Below, one piece after another: positions 22,793 through 34,190 of a stretch of 64,000 bases of DNA (position 1 is the stretch's first letter; every line of letters starts with the position of its first letter). The stretch spans positions 57,338,522 to 57,402,521 of the forward strand of contig NC_134851.1 of the NCBI RefSeq assembly GCF_965363235.1, read 5' to 3'. Both the position numbers and the translations under genes were made by a program. The notes beneath the pieces were generated by a model that saw only the letters and a program-made list of their open reading frames with translations, did not search any database and had not been told where the DNA came from. Source of the stretch: Mytilus galloprovincialis (Eukaryota; Mollusca; Bivalvia; Mytilida; Mytilidae).

Positions 22793-24623
22793 TTGTAATA
22801 GTACGTTATTGTAATAGTATGTTATATACGTCAATGAATAATGAAATACCGAAAGATGTGGTATGATTGCAACGAGGCAACTCTCCATTCAAGTCGCAAT
22901 TTTAAAAGATCAATAACTGTAGGTCAAAGTACGGTCTTTAACATGAAGCCTTGGCTCACACCATAACAGCAAGCTAAATGGGCCCCCAAAAATGATTAGT
23001 GTAAAACAATTGAAACAGGAAAATCAACGGTCGAATCTATGTTAAAGATGTACTTAGGTGAGGTTTTGGAATTCATGTCAAATTTTCGGAGTCCTTGGGG
23101 TTTTTCCATTCAAAGCAAGGTGAAATATTTTGCCCCATAACACCCATTTATTTGTTCAAATAAGTTTAAATAGCTCATGAAATGTCATTTACCAAAACTT
23201 TAGAAGATTCTTAATTTTCTTTCCTTTATTTTGAAACCCAAATAATACCAATGCAAATATAAAGTAAAAGTCTGAGTCAGCCTTTTCCCGCCATATTTTA
23301 AATCTCATATATCTCGCAAAGGAGGTCCATGACCTATCAATATTTTTAGGTTATTCTTATCCCTAACGAATGCTCTACCAGCTTCAAGTAGCAATTTCAT
23401 ATTCTTAATTTCTTAATTTCTTAATTTTCACCTAGCCTCACCTAAGTTCATCCTTAAAGAAGAGAAACACACATGAAACACATCAACAAAAGACATCTAC
23501 TGAACATGCTGACTTGGGACAGGGGCAATCAAATGTGCAGCGGGTTGAATTATTTGAATAAATACCAACTTTCAACCTTACCTGAATCAATAGTGAACTA
23601 TAACAACATAGAAATACACACAATTAAATATCAATTGAATTACCTATAGCTTTACTCAATCAAAAGACACATTAACACAGTTTATAAAGAAGTGATAGAT
23701 GGTTTGACTTACTTCCATCTGACCAGTATTTGCACTTACTCCTGAATTCTTCTTGCTTTGATCAAATGTCAATTTTACAGCTCAAAAAGATCAAACAAAT
23801 TGTCCGCAACAGTCATATTCCTAACTTGTAACAAAAGTGTCAAAGTAATAGTATTTTCTGACTTTGATCAATATAGTTATCTGTCCATTATACATGTGTA
23901 ATTCTTTTATATTAAAATGAAAACTAGCATTAATGACAACATATCGACATGGTTTCAATTGCTTTTGTACACTGTGTCGTTCTCTTGATTTGACTTTTGT
24001 TAGGGTACTCAGGGAGGTATAATTTGTCGGATATCAAACAAAAGGAAAGTAGTTCAGATTCTTTTTTTTCAATCAAATGTTTTTTAGGTACAATTAGTTT
24101 GACCCTGTTGATGTTATAGGAAAAGTCCTCCTACCATACTATACCATTGTTTCACACTGTCATTACAAGACGTTTGTCATTTATTAGGTGAGTGTTGTAA
24201 TAGTATGTTATTGTAATGATATGTCATATACTTCAATAAATAATTAAGTATACATTTTGTAGGAAGATGTGGTATGATTGATAATGAGACAACTCTCCAT
24301 CAAAGTCACATTTTGTAAAAGTTACCATTATGGGTCAAAGTTCGGTCTTCAACACGGAGCCTTGGCTCACACCCGAACAGCAAGCTATAAAAGGTCCCGA
24401 AAATGACTAGTGTAAAACATTTCAAACAGGAAAACCAACGCTATACATGTGTAATTCTTTTATATTAAAATAAAAACTAGCATTAATGACATCATATCGA
24501 CATGGTTTCAATTGCTTTTGTACATTGTGTCGTTCTCTTGGTTTGACTTTTGTTAGGTTACACAGGGAGGTCAATGCTTGGTATAATTTGTCTGATATCA
24601 AACAAAAGGAAGGTGGTTCAGAT
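22793..24623 (+). repeat. Segmental duplication, copy 2
   Basis: Partner of 18271-20100. After about 24623 the copies part: this one reads gatccttttgttcaatc where the other has a longer T tract and an extra atc. Confidence 0.8.
23046..23453 (+). mobile_element. TTAA-flanked MITE, copy 3 (408 bp)
   Basis: Same length and TTAA flanks (23042-23045, 23454-23457) as copy 2. It is part of the segmental duplication rather than an independent insertion. Confidence 0.85.
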
Positions 24624-25008
24624 CCTTTTGTTCAATCAAATTTGTTTTAGGTACAATTAGTTTGACCTTGTTGGTGTCATTGGAAAAGTCCTCTTACCAT
24701 ACTATACCATTGTTTCACACTGTCATTACAAGACATCAGTCATTTATTAGGTGAGTATTGTAATTGTATGTTATTGTAATGATATGTTATATACTTCAAT
24801 AAATAATTAAGTATACATTTTGTAGGAAGATGTGGTATGATTGATAATGAGACAACTCTCCATCCAAGTCACATTTTGTAAAAGTAACCATTATGGGTCA
24901 AAGTTCGGTCTTCAACACGGAGCCTTGGATCACACTGAACAGCAAGCTATACAAGGATCCAAAACTGACAAGTTAAATACTATAAATACAATTAAGGTAG
25001 TTCAAGGG

Positions 25009-25512
25009 TATAGAAAAACTAGAGGCTCTAAAGAGCCTGTGTCGCTCACCTTGGTCTATGTGCATATTAAACAAAGGACACAAATAGATTCATTACAAAA
25101 TTGTATTTTGGTGATGGTGATGTGTTTGAAGTTCTTACTTTATTGAACGTTTTGCTTCTTACAATTATATCTATAATGAACTTTGCCCATTAGTAACAGA
25201 GAACTATATTTGGTAAAAATTTACATAAATTTTCCAAATTAATGAAAATTGTTAAAAAATGACTATACAGGGAAATAACTCCTTAAGGGGTCAATTGACC
25301 ATTTAGGTCATGTTGACTTATTTGTAGATCTTACTTTGCTGAACATTATTGCTGTTTACAGTTTATCGCTATCTATAATAGTATTCAAGATAACCAAAAA
25401 CGGCAAAATTTCTTAAAAAATTACCAATTGGAGGGCAGCAACCCAACAACCAGTTGTCCAATTCATCTGAAAAATTCAGGGCAGATAGATATTGACTTGA
25501 TTAACAATTTAA
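25009..25512 (+). repeat. Dispersed bivalve repeat R1, 5' part
   Basis: It begins with ctagaggctctaaagagcct then gtgtcgctcaccttggtcta and continues through ggtcatgttgacttatttgt. R1 is broken at TTAA 25509-25512 by the large inverted-repeat element and resumes at 31991. Confidence 0.75.
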
Positions 25513-26441
25513 GTACAACTCTTTATAAGAACCAGGCAGAGTGCCATATACATGTGATATATGGGGGGTTCCAGATTTTATCTATAATTGGACTAATAGA
25601 AGCAATAAATGAATAAAGCTAAAAAAATAATTTTGAGCGTGAAAATATGAGTGGTTGCCATGGTAACGGACACACTATTTTTGGGTTGTTAAGCATTGTA
25701 AAATCATTAAAAAATCAGCTAAATCACCACATTTTAGAGCCTGATTATGAATAGAATCATGCATTTTTCATTAATGTTCATATGTAACATTTATACAACT
25801 GGTTTAAGCTTCATTTTAGTGAAGATTGCATGTCAACCAAGTTTGTATATTTTTTGAAAAATTTTGCGAAAAAATGCATATTTTCAACATTTCTGAAATT
25901 GGGATTTTATCGAAATTAACAAATTTTCTCAGGTGTTTTTAAAAAAAGTGCAAATGTGTACAGAATAGTTAGCACTGTAGTAATGAAGTTTGGATACTAC
26001 TTTACCAAATTAAATAGAATAATGCGTGGGATTTTTTTTAGTTTTATCACCATAGCAACCGATTTTTTCCTTGGAAACAGAGTTTTTATTTGCAGAATAT
26101 TGCAGTTTTAGAGCTTAAATGTCCTGAATTGTTTTATAACCAATAAGAAAATACATAAAAGCCAACTCAAACTTTAAATAACTATCATCAAGTGTTGTTG
26201 ACTTCAATTGTTACCACAGAAACACATATCCATAGCAACATCCACTTAAAAACTGCAAAAATAGAAATTTATGTAAAAAAATACATAAATAGAGGGTATT
26301 TATTTTCAAATTGGAATATGGCTTCATTCTTTGCTTCACTCACAGTCTTGTTTGGGTTTTTTTCCCTTCAGATTGTTCAATAAATGTAATATATAATGTA
26401 ACATTGGGATTGGAGGGGGGGAGGGGGTAGGGGGTATGTTG

Positions 26442-27199
26442 ATTTTTTTAAATGTTGCATACAAGTAGATACTTAAAAAGATAATTGCATTTGGTCGGAC
26501 TTTGTTTCGAGTTCATCATCTGATTATCAATTTTTGGAAGTTAGCAGATGATGAACTTCATGGGTTTACAATAACTGGGCCAACCTGGCTTATGGCAAGG
26601 CAAGATAGATATGGCCCTAGCAATTGTAAGAAAATTCTTAATTTCTTATGGCACACTCCCGTCTAAGATGTTATTCCAGCATAAATCACAAAATTGACCT
26701 GTAACATAATATTAACAAACCAATAATAGAATCATTTGGTCAAAGCATTTCTAAACTGAAACTAAGCTAAGTGTGATGGACGGACGGATAGACGGACAGG
26801 CAAATTTAACACATTTTAAGTTGGTGGTGACTTAAAAAAAATAATAATAGTCAATTGTTGAACGCTAATATCAGAAGTCCAGTATAATGGAATCCTCTTT
26901 AAATATACATGTAGCTATTAACATATCATTAATAACTCCTTTGTTGTACTACTATCCCGCAATTAAAATTCAGGATCTCCGAGATAGACAAATAGAATAC
27001 ATCTGCTAAGTTGGAATTGTGCTAATCCCGGTAAAATAATTATGCTATTACCGACAAGATTATCATATCAAAATTATCAAGCAAAATAATTGTATCAATT
27101 ATGAATTATTCCTTACTATGCGTCGTTCTACATACATCTCATAAGTTCAAGATTCCGATAACATTATATCTTGTTTTGTGTGTATGTGTGTGTGTCAAA
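26442..27199. other. Interior of inverted-repeat element, nothing recognised
   Basis: Apart from the 20-bp inverted phrase gttcatcatctg / cagatgatgaac near 26510-26555 and a short G-rich tract at its left edge, no gene or repeat was recognised. Confidence 0.5.
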
Positions 27200-28414
27200 A
27201 GAAAGGTTGGGATTGATTTTTGGAGTGTTGGTCAAAACAGTTTAGGAATTAGGGGCCAAAAAGGGCCCAAATAAGCATTTTCTTGGTTTTCGCACTATAA
27301 CTTTAGTTTAAGTAAATAGAAATCTATGAAATTTTTACACAAGGTTTATGACCACAAAAGGAAGGTTGGGATTGATTTTGGGAGTTGAGGTTCCAACAGT
27401 TTAGGAATAAGGGGCCAAAGAGGGGCCAAAATAAGCATTGTTCTTGGTTTTCGCACCCTAACTTCAGTATAAGTAAATAGAAATCTATGAAATTTAAACA
27501 CAAGGTTTATGACCATAAAAGGAAGGTTGGGATTGATTTTGGGAGTTTTGGTCCAAACGGTTTAGGAATAAGGGGCCCAAAGGGTCCATAATTAAACTTT
27601 GTTTGATTTCATCAAAAATTGAATAATTGGGGTTCTTTGATATGCCGAATCTGACTGTGTATGTAGATTCTTAATTTTTGGTCCCGTTTTCAAATTGATC
27701 TACATTAAGGTCCAAAGGGTCCAAAATTAAACTAAGTTCGATTTTAAAAAAAATTGAATCCTTGGGGTTCTTTGATAATTATGCTGAATCTAAACATGTA
27801 CTTAGATTTTTGATTATGGGCCCAGTTTTCAAGTTTGTCCAAATTGTGGTCCAAAATTTAACTTTGTTTGATATCAACAAAAATTGAATCCTTGAGGTTC
27901 TTTGATATGCTGAATCTAAACATGTATTTAGATTTTTGATTTTCAAGTTGGTCCAAATTGGGGTTCAAAATTAAACTTTGTTTGATTTCAACAAAATTGT
28001 ATATTTGGGGTTCTTTGAAATATGCTTAATCTAATCATGTATTTAGATTTTTGATGTTTGGGACCGGTTATCAAATTGGTCCACATTGAGGTCTAAAGGG
28101 TCCAAAATTGAACTTTATTTGATTTCATAAAAAATCGAATTCTTGGGGTTCTTTGATATGCTGAATCTAACCATGTATTTTGATTTTGGATATTGGACCA
28201 TAATAGGTAATGTCCAATTTAGAATTTAAAGCTTTTAAGTTTAAGTTCTGAGACCACATTCATTATGTGTCAGAAACCTTTGTTGTGTCAACTATTTAAT
28301 CACAATCCAAATTCAGAGCTGTATCAAGCTTGAATGTTGTGTCCATACTTGCCCCAATGTTCAGGGTTCGAACTCTGCGGTCGTATAAAGCTGCTCCCTG
28401 CGGAACATCTTGTT
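27200..28414 (+). repeat. Tandem units of 160 and about 130 bp with a conserved tail
   Basis: The phrase gaaggttgggattgatttt recurs at about 27205, 27361 and 27521. It is followed by about five units holding ggttctttgatatgctgaat with a period of 120-140 bp. The tail reads gtgtcagaaacctt, gtgtccatacttgcccc and ctgcggtcgtataaagctgc, ending acatcttgtt. The tail also occurs at 34555-34738 and 35310-35485, and the 130-bp units at 33536-33940. Confidence 0.75.
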
Positions 28415-28987
28415 TAAGGTTCAAATTTCAAAAAAAAACATTTTGCTATTCTCAACGTTTTTTTAACCTTTACATGAATTACGCCCCTATTTTCTGTATC
28501 TGTCTCTGTAACCTTTATAAAAGACTGCATTAATCCCGAGATTTGGAATGAAACCACTAAGCTGAGAATATTTGCATCAATACAAGATTAATAACAGTAA
28601 TAATTTGAAGACAAATTCCACACATGGTCTTATTTAATTAAATGCAACACTAGAAACAGCGCAGTACATACCAATGTTATTTTTCTTTGTAATTATCAAT
28701 GTTTTCTAGTCCCAACAAGTTGTGATCATTCATGAATACAAGACTTTAGTGTCCCATGTGTAAAAAAAAGAATAAATTTCCGATGTCCCACGCGTTGTGC
28801 ACACATTTGATCGATTCAAGGTACAATGGCAAAAACTAAAATAAACACTTTTATGTGTGAGACAGTGAAGTTTTGTAAAAAGTAGGGACCCTATTTTTTA
28901 TTGTATTATTATAGTTACAATTTCAATACAGTTGTTTAGGTGATTTACGGTATCATGTGTATCCTGCGAGATGCATCTGGTTTTATC

Positions 28988-29071
28988 ATTATATTGCTGA
29001 TAAGCCGACATACCACATGTAAAATAAATATTATGAAAATGTATTTATAATTTTTTATTCTTTCCCAGGTA
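28988..29071 (+). repeat. 84-bp direct repeat, left copy
   Basis: It reads attatattgctgataagccg through ttctttcccaggta. The partner at 29955-30038 has the same length and about one difference. Confidence 0.8.
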
Positions 29072-29954
29072 AGAAGCTTAATTTAATTATATTTTTCATT
29101 TTAAAGAAAATTATAATTTCTTTTAAACTTTTTGGATATTTTTTTATCTTTAGTTAATTCTAATTGATTAATTGATGAATTTAACTGGTAATATCTTTGT
29201 TTGTTTTTATTATTTTTAATAATTATTTTCACTTTTATTATCAACATATATCTTTTAAAGCATTAAGTATTTACTTTGCACCAGTTTAAACTATCGGTAG
29301 AAAGTATTAGTTTTGTTGATACGTGTATTATTGTTTATCTCATGAAATGTATAGGAATGTACGAATAACACGTGTCTTCAGAGAACAAAGGAATTTACGT
29401 GATATCTTGATATAAAGCTGTGCTCTAGTAGAAAATACATTGAATGCTTTATTACATTTATATTAGTGTTATTAGATTAGTTTTTATATATTTTTATGTA
29501 GCCCTATACCCGTTAATTAGTTATTATTTTGTATCATTTTCTTATCTCATTTTTCCTTTATTGACCCTCAAGTTCACTACGAATTGGTATCAGTGAAGAG
29601 TTTCCAAGATAAAAATAGATTACCGTAAATGTGCTAATGTACGTTCTGAGCAATAAAAACATATTTTATTTACGGAAATACATATATTGTTTTAAGAAAA
29701 GAAAGATTAGTTAATTAAATAAATGTTATGACAAGCTATTTAAATTAATTAATGAAGTTCGTTAAATGCATAAAAAGTATTTTAAAATCTATTAAAGTGA
29801 TTACATAAGTTCAATTGACTCCTGGACATAACAGAGAACAGAGTTTAAGAAATGTATTAAGTAAATTATTCATCAAGTACAATCATATGGTTATTAATTA
29901 TGTCAGATATTATGTTATTTGTAAAACATATGAACAGTATGTTAATTCTTGATT
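29072..29954. other. AT-rich spacer between 84-bp repeats
   Basis: About 880 bp of AT-rich DNA with no ORF, polypurine tract or primer-binding-site-like sequence recognised. Confidence 0.5.
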
Positions 29955-30038
29955 ATTATATTGCTGATAAGCCGACATACCACATGTAAAATAAATATTA
30001 TGAAAATGTATTTATAATTCTTTATTCTTTCCCAGGTA
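29955..30038 (+). repeat. 84-bp direct repeat, right copy
   Basis: Partner of 28988-29071, 967 bp away. It could be a long-range duplication or the ends of an unrecognised insertion. Confidence 0.8.
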
Positions 30039-30284
30039 CCAACCAGACCCGGGTAACATATGGCCGCGCCGCAATTTGGGAGGGGGGAGGGGGCGTTGTA
30101 GTAGGTTTAATCCATGTCCGTCAGTACATTAGTCGTCACAAAGTTGGTTTCTATTTTGCAATTATAGTTTGCCTCAATCAAATCTTATGAAACATGTATA
30201 CACAATGCTTATTACCACAAAACAGAGATCAAGTTTGAATGTTGTTGGTTTACTATAAAGAAATTTCTAAAAGTGACCATTTGA

Positions 30285-30800
30285 TCTTAAGATGTGGTAT
30301 AATTGTTAATAAGACAACTCTCTACCAGATACCAATGATCATAAGATAGTATTCAGAAGTAAATTTTGTAAAAATAAAATTCCATTTTTTTCCGTATTTT
30401 ATTTATAAATGGACTTATTTTTTTCTGCGGGGAAACATTACATTTACTCTGTGGTTAAAGTTTTTAGAATTTTAATAACTTTCTCAAACTATCCTGGGCA
30501 TGCTGGGTTTGTACCAAACTTGGACAGAAGCTTATTTATGATCATAAGATAGTATCAAGAAGTAAATTTTGTAAAAAGATAAATCCATTTTTTCCGTATT
30601 TTACTTTTAAATGGACTTAGATTTTCTTCCAGTTAACATGACATACAGTCTGCAGTAAAAGTTTTTAAAACATTTATTAGACTCATAAACTACTAGTATC
30701 CTGGATTTTTACCAAACTTGGACAGAAGCTTCTTACAATCAAAAGATAGTATCAAGAGGAATATTTTTACCGATTTTTTTCCTCATTTCTGTTGAGCCTG
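30285..30800 (+). repeat. M fragment and tandem of about 195 bp
   Basis: A short M fragment (aagatgtggtataattg) leads into about 2.5 units containing gatcataagatagtat, ttttccgtattttac and ccaaacttggacagaagctt, at 30349, 30540 and about 30735. Confidence 0.65.
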
Positions 30801-31990
30801 CGATTTACAGCAAAAGTAGGCAAGACGCTGGGTTCCGCAGAAGCCTTACAAATTTATTCTTAAGGCATTCAAATGAATAAAACTTGAGGTTTCCCAAAAT
30901 CTGACAAAAATCCCAAAACATGACAACTACAATGTACCTTAACTTAGCTCTGAAGCTAAAACCAAGTTATATCGATGTTATATAAGAAATTTCTGAGAGA
31001 AAAAAAATGATTCTATTTATAATCATGCTCGCCGACCAAACGTTATCTTTTCAAAATTCTTCATGTATGATATCTTTAAAAAAATGAAACCACCCCCCTT
31101 TTTTTACCTTCTAACCCCAATATTACATTATATATTACATTTATTGAAAAATCTGAAGGAAAAAAAACAGACAAGACTGTGAGTGAAGCAAAGCATGCAG
31201 TCATGTTCCAATTTGAAAATAAACACCCTCTATTTATGTATTTTTTTACATAAATTTCTATTTATGCAGTTTCAGAGTGGATGTTGCTATGGATAATATG
31301 TGTTTCTGTGGTAACAATTGAAGTCAACAACACTTGATGATAGTAATTTAAAGTTTTTATGTATTTTCTTATCGGTTATGAAAAAATCCAAGACATTTAA
31401 GCTCTTAAACTGCAATATTCTGCAAATAAAACTCCGTTTCCAAGGAAAAAATCGGTTGCTATGGTGATAAAACTGAAGAAAATCCCACGCATTTTTCTAT
31501 TCAATTTGGTAAAGTAGTATCCAAACTTCATAACTACAGTGCAAACTATTCTGTACACATTTGCACTTTTTTGAAAAACACCTGAGAAAATTTGTTAATT
31601 TCGAAAAAATCCCAATTTCAATAATGTTGAAAATATGCATTTTTTCGCAAAAATTTTCAAAAAAATTACAAATTTGGTTGACATGCAATCTTCACTAAAA
31701 TGAAGCTTAAACCAAGTTCTATCAATGTAAGGTTTGAACATTAATGAAAAATGCATGATTCTATTCATAAGCAGGCTCTGAATTGTGGTGATTTACCTGT
31801 TTTTTGAAAGATTTTACCAAGCTTAACGACCAAAAAATAGAGTGTCCGTTACCATGACAACCACTCATATTTTCCCACTTAAATTATTTTTTTGAGCAAT
31901 ATTCATTTACTGCTTCTACTAGGCCAATTATAGATAAAATCTGAAACCATCATGTATCGCACTCTGCCTGGTTCTTACAAAGAGCTGTAC

Positions 31991-32325
31991 TTAACTCCTT
32001 GTCAGATTTGCTCTAAATGCTTTGGTTTCATAGTTATAAGCCAAAAACTGCATTTTACCCCTATCTATTTTTAGCCGTGGCGGCCATCTTGGTTGAATGG
32101 CCAGGTCATCGGACACATTTTTCAAACTAGATACCCCAAAGATGATTGTGGCCTAGTAGTTTCAGTGGAGATTTTTGTAAAAGATTACTTAGATTTAAGA
32201 AAAATGGTTGAAAATTGACTCTAAAGGGCAATAACTCCTAAACGGGTCAACTGACCATTTTGGTCATGTTGACTTATTTGTAGATCTTTGCTGAACATTA
32301 TTGCTGTTTACAGTGAATGAAAAAA
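31991..32325 (+). repeat. Dispersed bivalve repeat R1, continuation
   Basis: It resumes after the inserted element with gtcagatttgctctaaatgc, then ggcggccatcttggttgaat, and contains the ggtcatgttgacttatttgt phrase already seen at 25310. It runs into the 186-bp array. Confidence 0.7.
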
Positions 32326-33535
32326 TGCAAAAAAAAATAAAAAAAAATTGGGTGTCACCGGCCATCTAAGAGATATTTTGACCTCTGAAAATGAGTGCAA
32401 ATAGGTTATAAAGATATATAGGGAAAATGGACAAAAATACACTTTTATTGAATTATCAAAGCAAAATAAATGACAGAAGTTGCTAATTTTTTCATACTGT
32501 AAAGCTTGATGTCTCTTTTTTATAAAATTGAAATAAAATTTGGGGGTCATAGGCCATCCAAGAGATTTTTTGACCTCTGAAAATGAGTGCAAATAGGCTA
32601 AATATAGAAAAAAACAGACATAAAATCTCTTTGATTGAATTTTCTTAGTAAAATAAATGACAGAAGTTGCTCATTATTTCATACTGTAAAGCTTGATGTC
32701 TCTATTTTATAAAATTGGAAAAAAATTTGGGGGTCACCGGCCATCCAAGAGATTTTTTGACCTCTGAAAATGAGTGCAAATAGGCTAAATATAGGGAAAA
32801 CAGACATAAAATCTCTTTGATTGAATTTTCAGAGCAAAATAAACGACAGAAGTTGTTCATTGTTTCATACTGTAAAGCTTGATGTCTCTATTTTATAAAA
32901 TTGGAATAAAATTTGGGGGTCACTGGCCATCCAAGAGATTTTTTGACCTCTGAAAATGAGTGCAAATAGGCTAAATATAGGGAAAACAGACATAAAATCA
33001 CCTTGGTTGAATTTTCAGAGCAAAATAAATGACAGAAGTTGCTCATTATTTTATACTGTAAAGCTTGATGTCTTTATTTCATAAAATTTGAATAAAATTT
33101 GGGGGTCACCGGCCATCCAAGAGATTTTTTTACCTCTGAAAATGAGTGCAAATAGGCTAAATATAGGGAAAACAGACATAAAATCTCTTTGATTGAATTT
33201 TCAGAGCAAAATAAATGACAGAAGTTGCTCATCATTTCATACTGTAAAGCTTGATGTCTCTATTTTATAAAATTGAAATAAAATTTGGGGGTCACTGGCC
33301 ATCCAACAGATTTTTTGACCTCTGAAAATGAGTGCAAATAGGCTAAATATAGAAAAAAACAGACATAAAATCTCTGTGATTGAATTTTCAGAGCAAAATA
33401 AATGACAGAAGTTGTTCATTATTTCATACTGTGAAATCTTAATGTCTCTATTTCATAAAATTGAAATAAAATTTGGAGGTCACCGGCCATCCAAGAGATT
33501 TTTTGACCTCTGAAAATGAGTGCAAATAGGCTAAA
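32326..33535 (+). repeat. Tandem array, unit about 186 bp, about 6.5 copies
   Basis: The phrase tgggggtcaccggccatcca and its variants start near 32349, 32541, 32728, 32914, 33100, 33286 and 33474. Units also share cctctgaaaatgagtgcaaa and actgtaaagcttgatgtctc. Divergence is low, so the array is fairly young or homogenised. Short minus-strand ORFs recur in it only because the unit does. Confidence 0.85.
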
Positions 33536-33940
33536 TATATATAATACTTAGTTTGATTTTAACAAAAATTGAATCTTTGGGGTTCTTTGATATGCTGAAT
33601 CTAAAAATGTACATAGATTTATGATTATTGGCCCAGTTTTCAAGTTGGTCCAAATCGGGGTCCAAAATTAAACTTTGTTTGATTTCATCAAAAATTGAAT
33701 AATTGGGGTTCTTTGTGATATGCCAAATCTAACTGTGTATGTAGATTCTTAATTTTTGGTCTCGTTTTCAAATTGGTCTACATTAAAGTCAAAAGGGTCC
33801 AAAATTAAACTAAGTTTGATTTTAACAAAAATTGAATTCTTTGGCTTTTTTGATATGCTGAATCTAAACATATACTTAGATTTTTGATTATGGGCCCAGT
33901 TTTCAAGTTGGTTCAAATCAGGATCCAAAATTATTATATT
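33536..33940 (+). repeat. Units of the about 130-bp tandem family
   Basis: Three units with ggttctttgatatgctgaat and variants, like those at 27590-28200. They lead directly into the 35-bp array. Confidence 0.7.
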
Positions 33941-34190
33941 ACGTATTGTGCAATAGCAAGAAATTTTCAATTGCACAGTATTTAGCAATAGTAAGAAATC
34001 TTCAATTGCACAGTATTGTGCAATAGCAAGCAATTTTCAATTGCACAGTATTGCGCAATAGCAAGAAATCTTCAATTGCACAGTATTGTGCAATAGCAAA
34101 TATTTTCAATTGCACAGTATTGCGCAAAAGCAAGAAATATCTAATTGCACAATATTGTGCAATAGCAAGAAATTTTCAATTGGAGTTATC
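33941..34190 (+). repeat. 35-bp minisatellite with internal palindrome (7 copies)
   Basis: The phrase caatagcaag and close variants lie at 33951, 33986, 34021, 34056, 34091, 34125 and 34160, a 34-35 bp period. Most units contain ttgcacagtattgtgcaa or a near version, a palindrome with 7-bp arms. Confidence 0.85.

Larger units (their letters stand above)
21789..22793 (+). mobile_element. Retrozyme-like hammerhead array 2 (about 2.8 units)
   Basis: Three ribozyme motifs lie 354 and 355 bp apart. It starts (cccagtagtcagc) and ends (ttgataactat) at the same points as array 1 and is flanked by TGTA at 21785-21788 and 22794-22797. The fractional copy number equals that of array 1 (about 0.83), so the two arrays probably descend from one insertion and differ by whole-unit gain or loss. 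Confidence 0.85.
13928..24990 (+). repeat. Composite array of alternating E and M modules
   Basis: Two modules alternate. E (about 240 bp) runs from gacatggtttcaattgcttt through aatttgtctgatatcaaac, a T-rich tract ending tttag, attagtttgaccttgttg, and ends attta(t/g)aag followed by gtaagtgttg. M (about 200-290 bp, minus orientation) starts aagatgtggtatgattg and includes gccttggctcac. E copies end near 14169, 14474, 15012, 15837, 19670, 20229, 21212, 21773, 24187 and 24749. Paired E modules are about 550 bp apart. Two retrozyme arrays and two MITEs are embedded. Poly-T length and frame differ between copies, so coding use is not supported. Confidence 0.75.
25513..31990. mobile_element. 6.5-kb element with long inverted arms and TTAA duplication
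   Basis: The left end gtacaactctttataagaac is the near reverse complement of the right end (minus strand gtacagctctttgtaagaac). TTAA flanks both sides (25509-25512, 31991-31994), and the R1 repeat reads continuously across the excised position. Inverted arms are about 25513-26441 and 31088-31990. The interior holds tandem bivalve repeats (27.2-28.4 kb), an 84-bp direct-repeat pair and a tandem at 30.3-30.8 kb. No transposase ORF is visible. TTAA is the target of piggyBac and Kolobok transposons, but the family is unknown here. Confidence 0.7.

Noticed and set aside
28350-28385. Pol III B-box-like phrase gggttcgaactc
   Set aside because: It is part of a tail shared with 34.7 and 35.4 kb, where it is not conserved as a B box.
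28988-30038. LTR retrotransposon bounded by the 84-bp repeats
   Set aside because: The repeats are too short for usual LTRs, and there is no primer-binding site, polypurine tract or coding remnant between them.
33941-34190. CRISPR-like regular repeat of 35 bp
   Set aside because: Units are directly adjacent with no unique spacers, and the context is eukaryotic repeat DNA.
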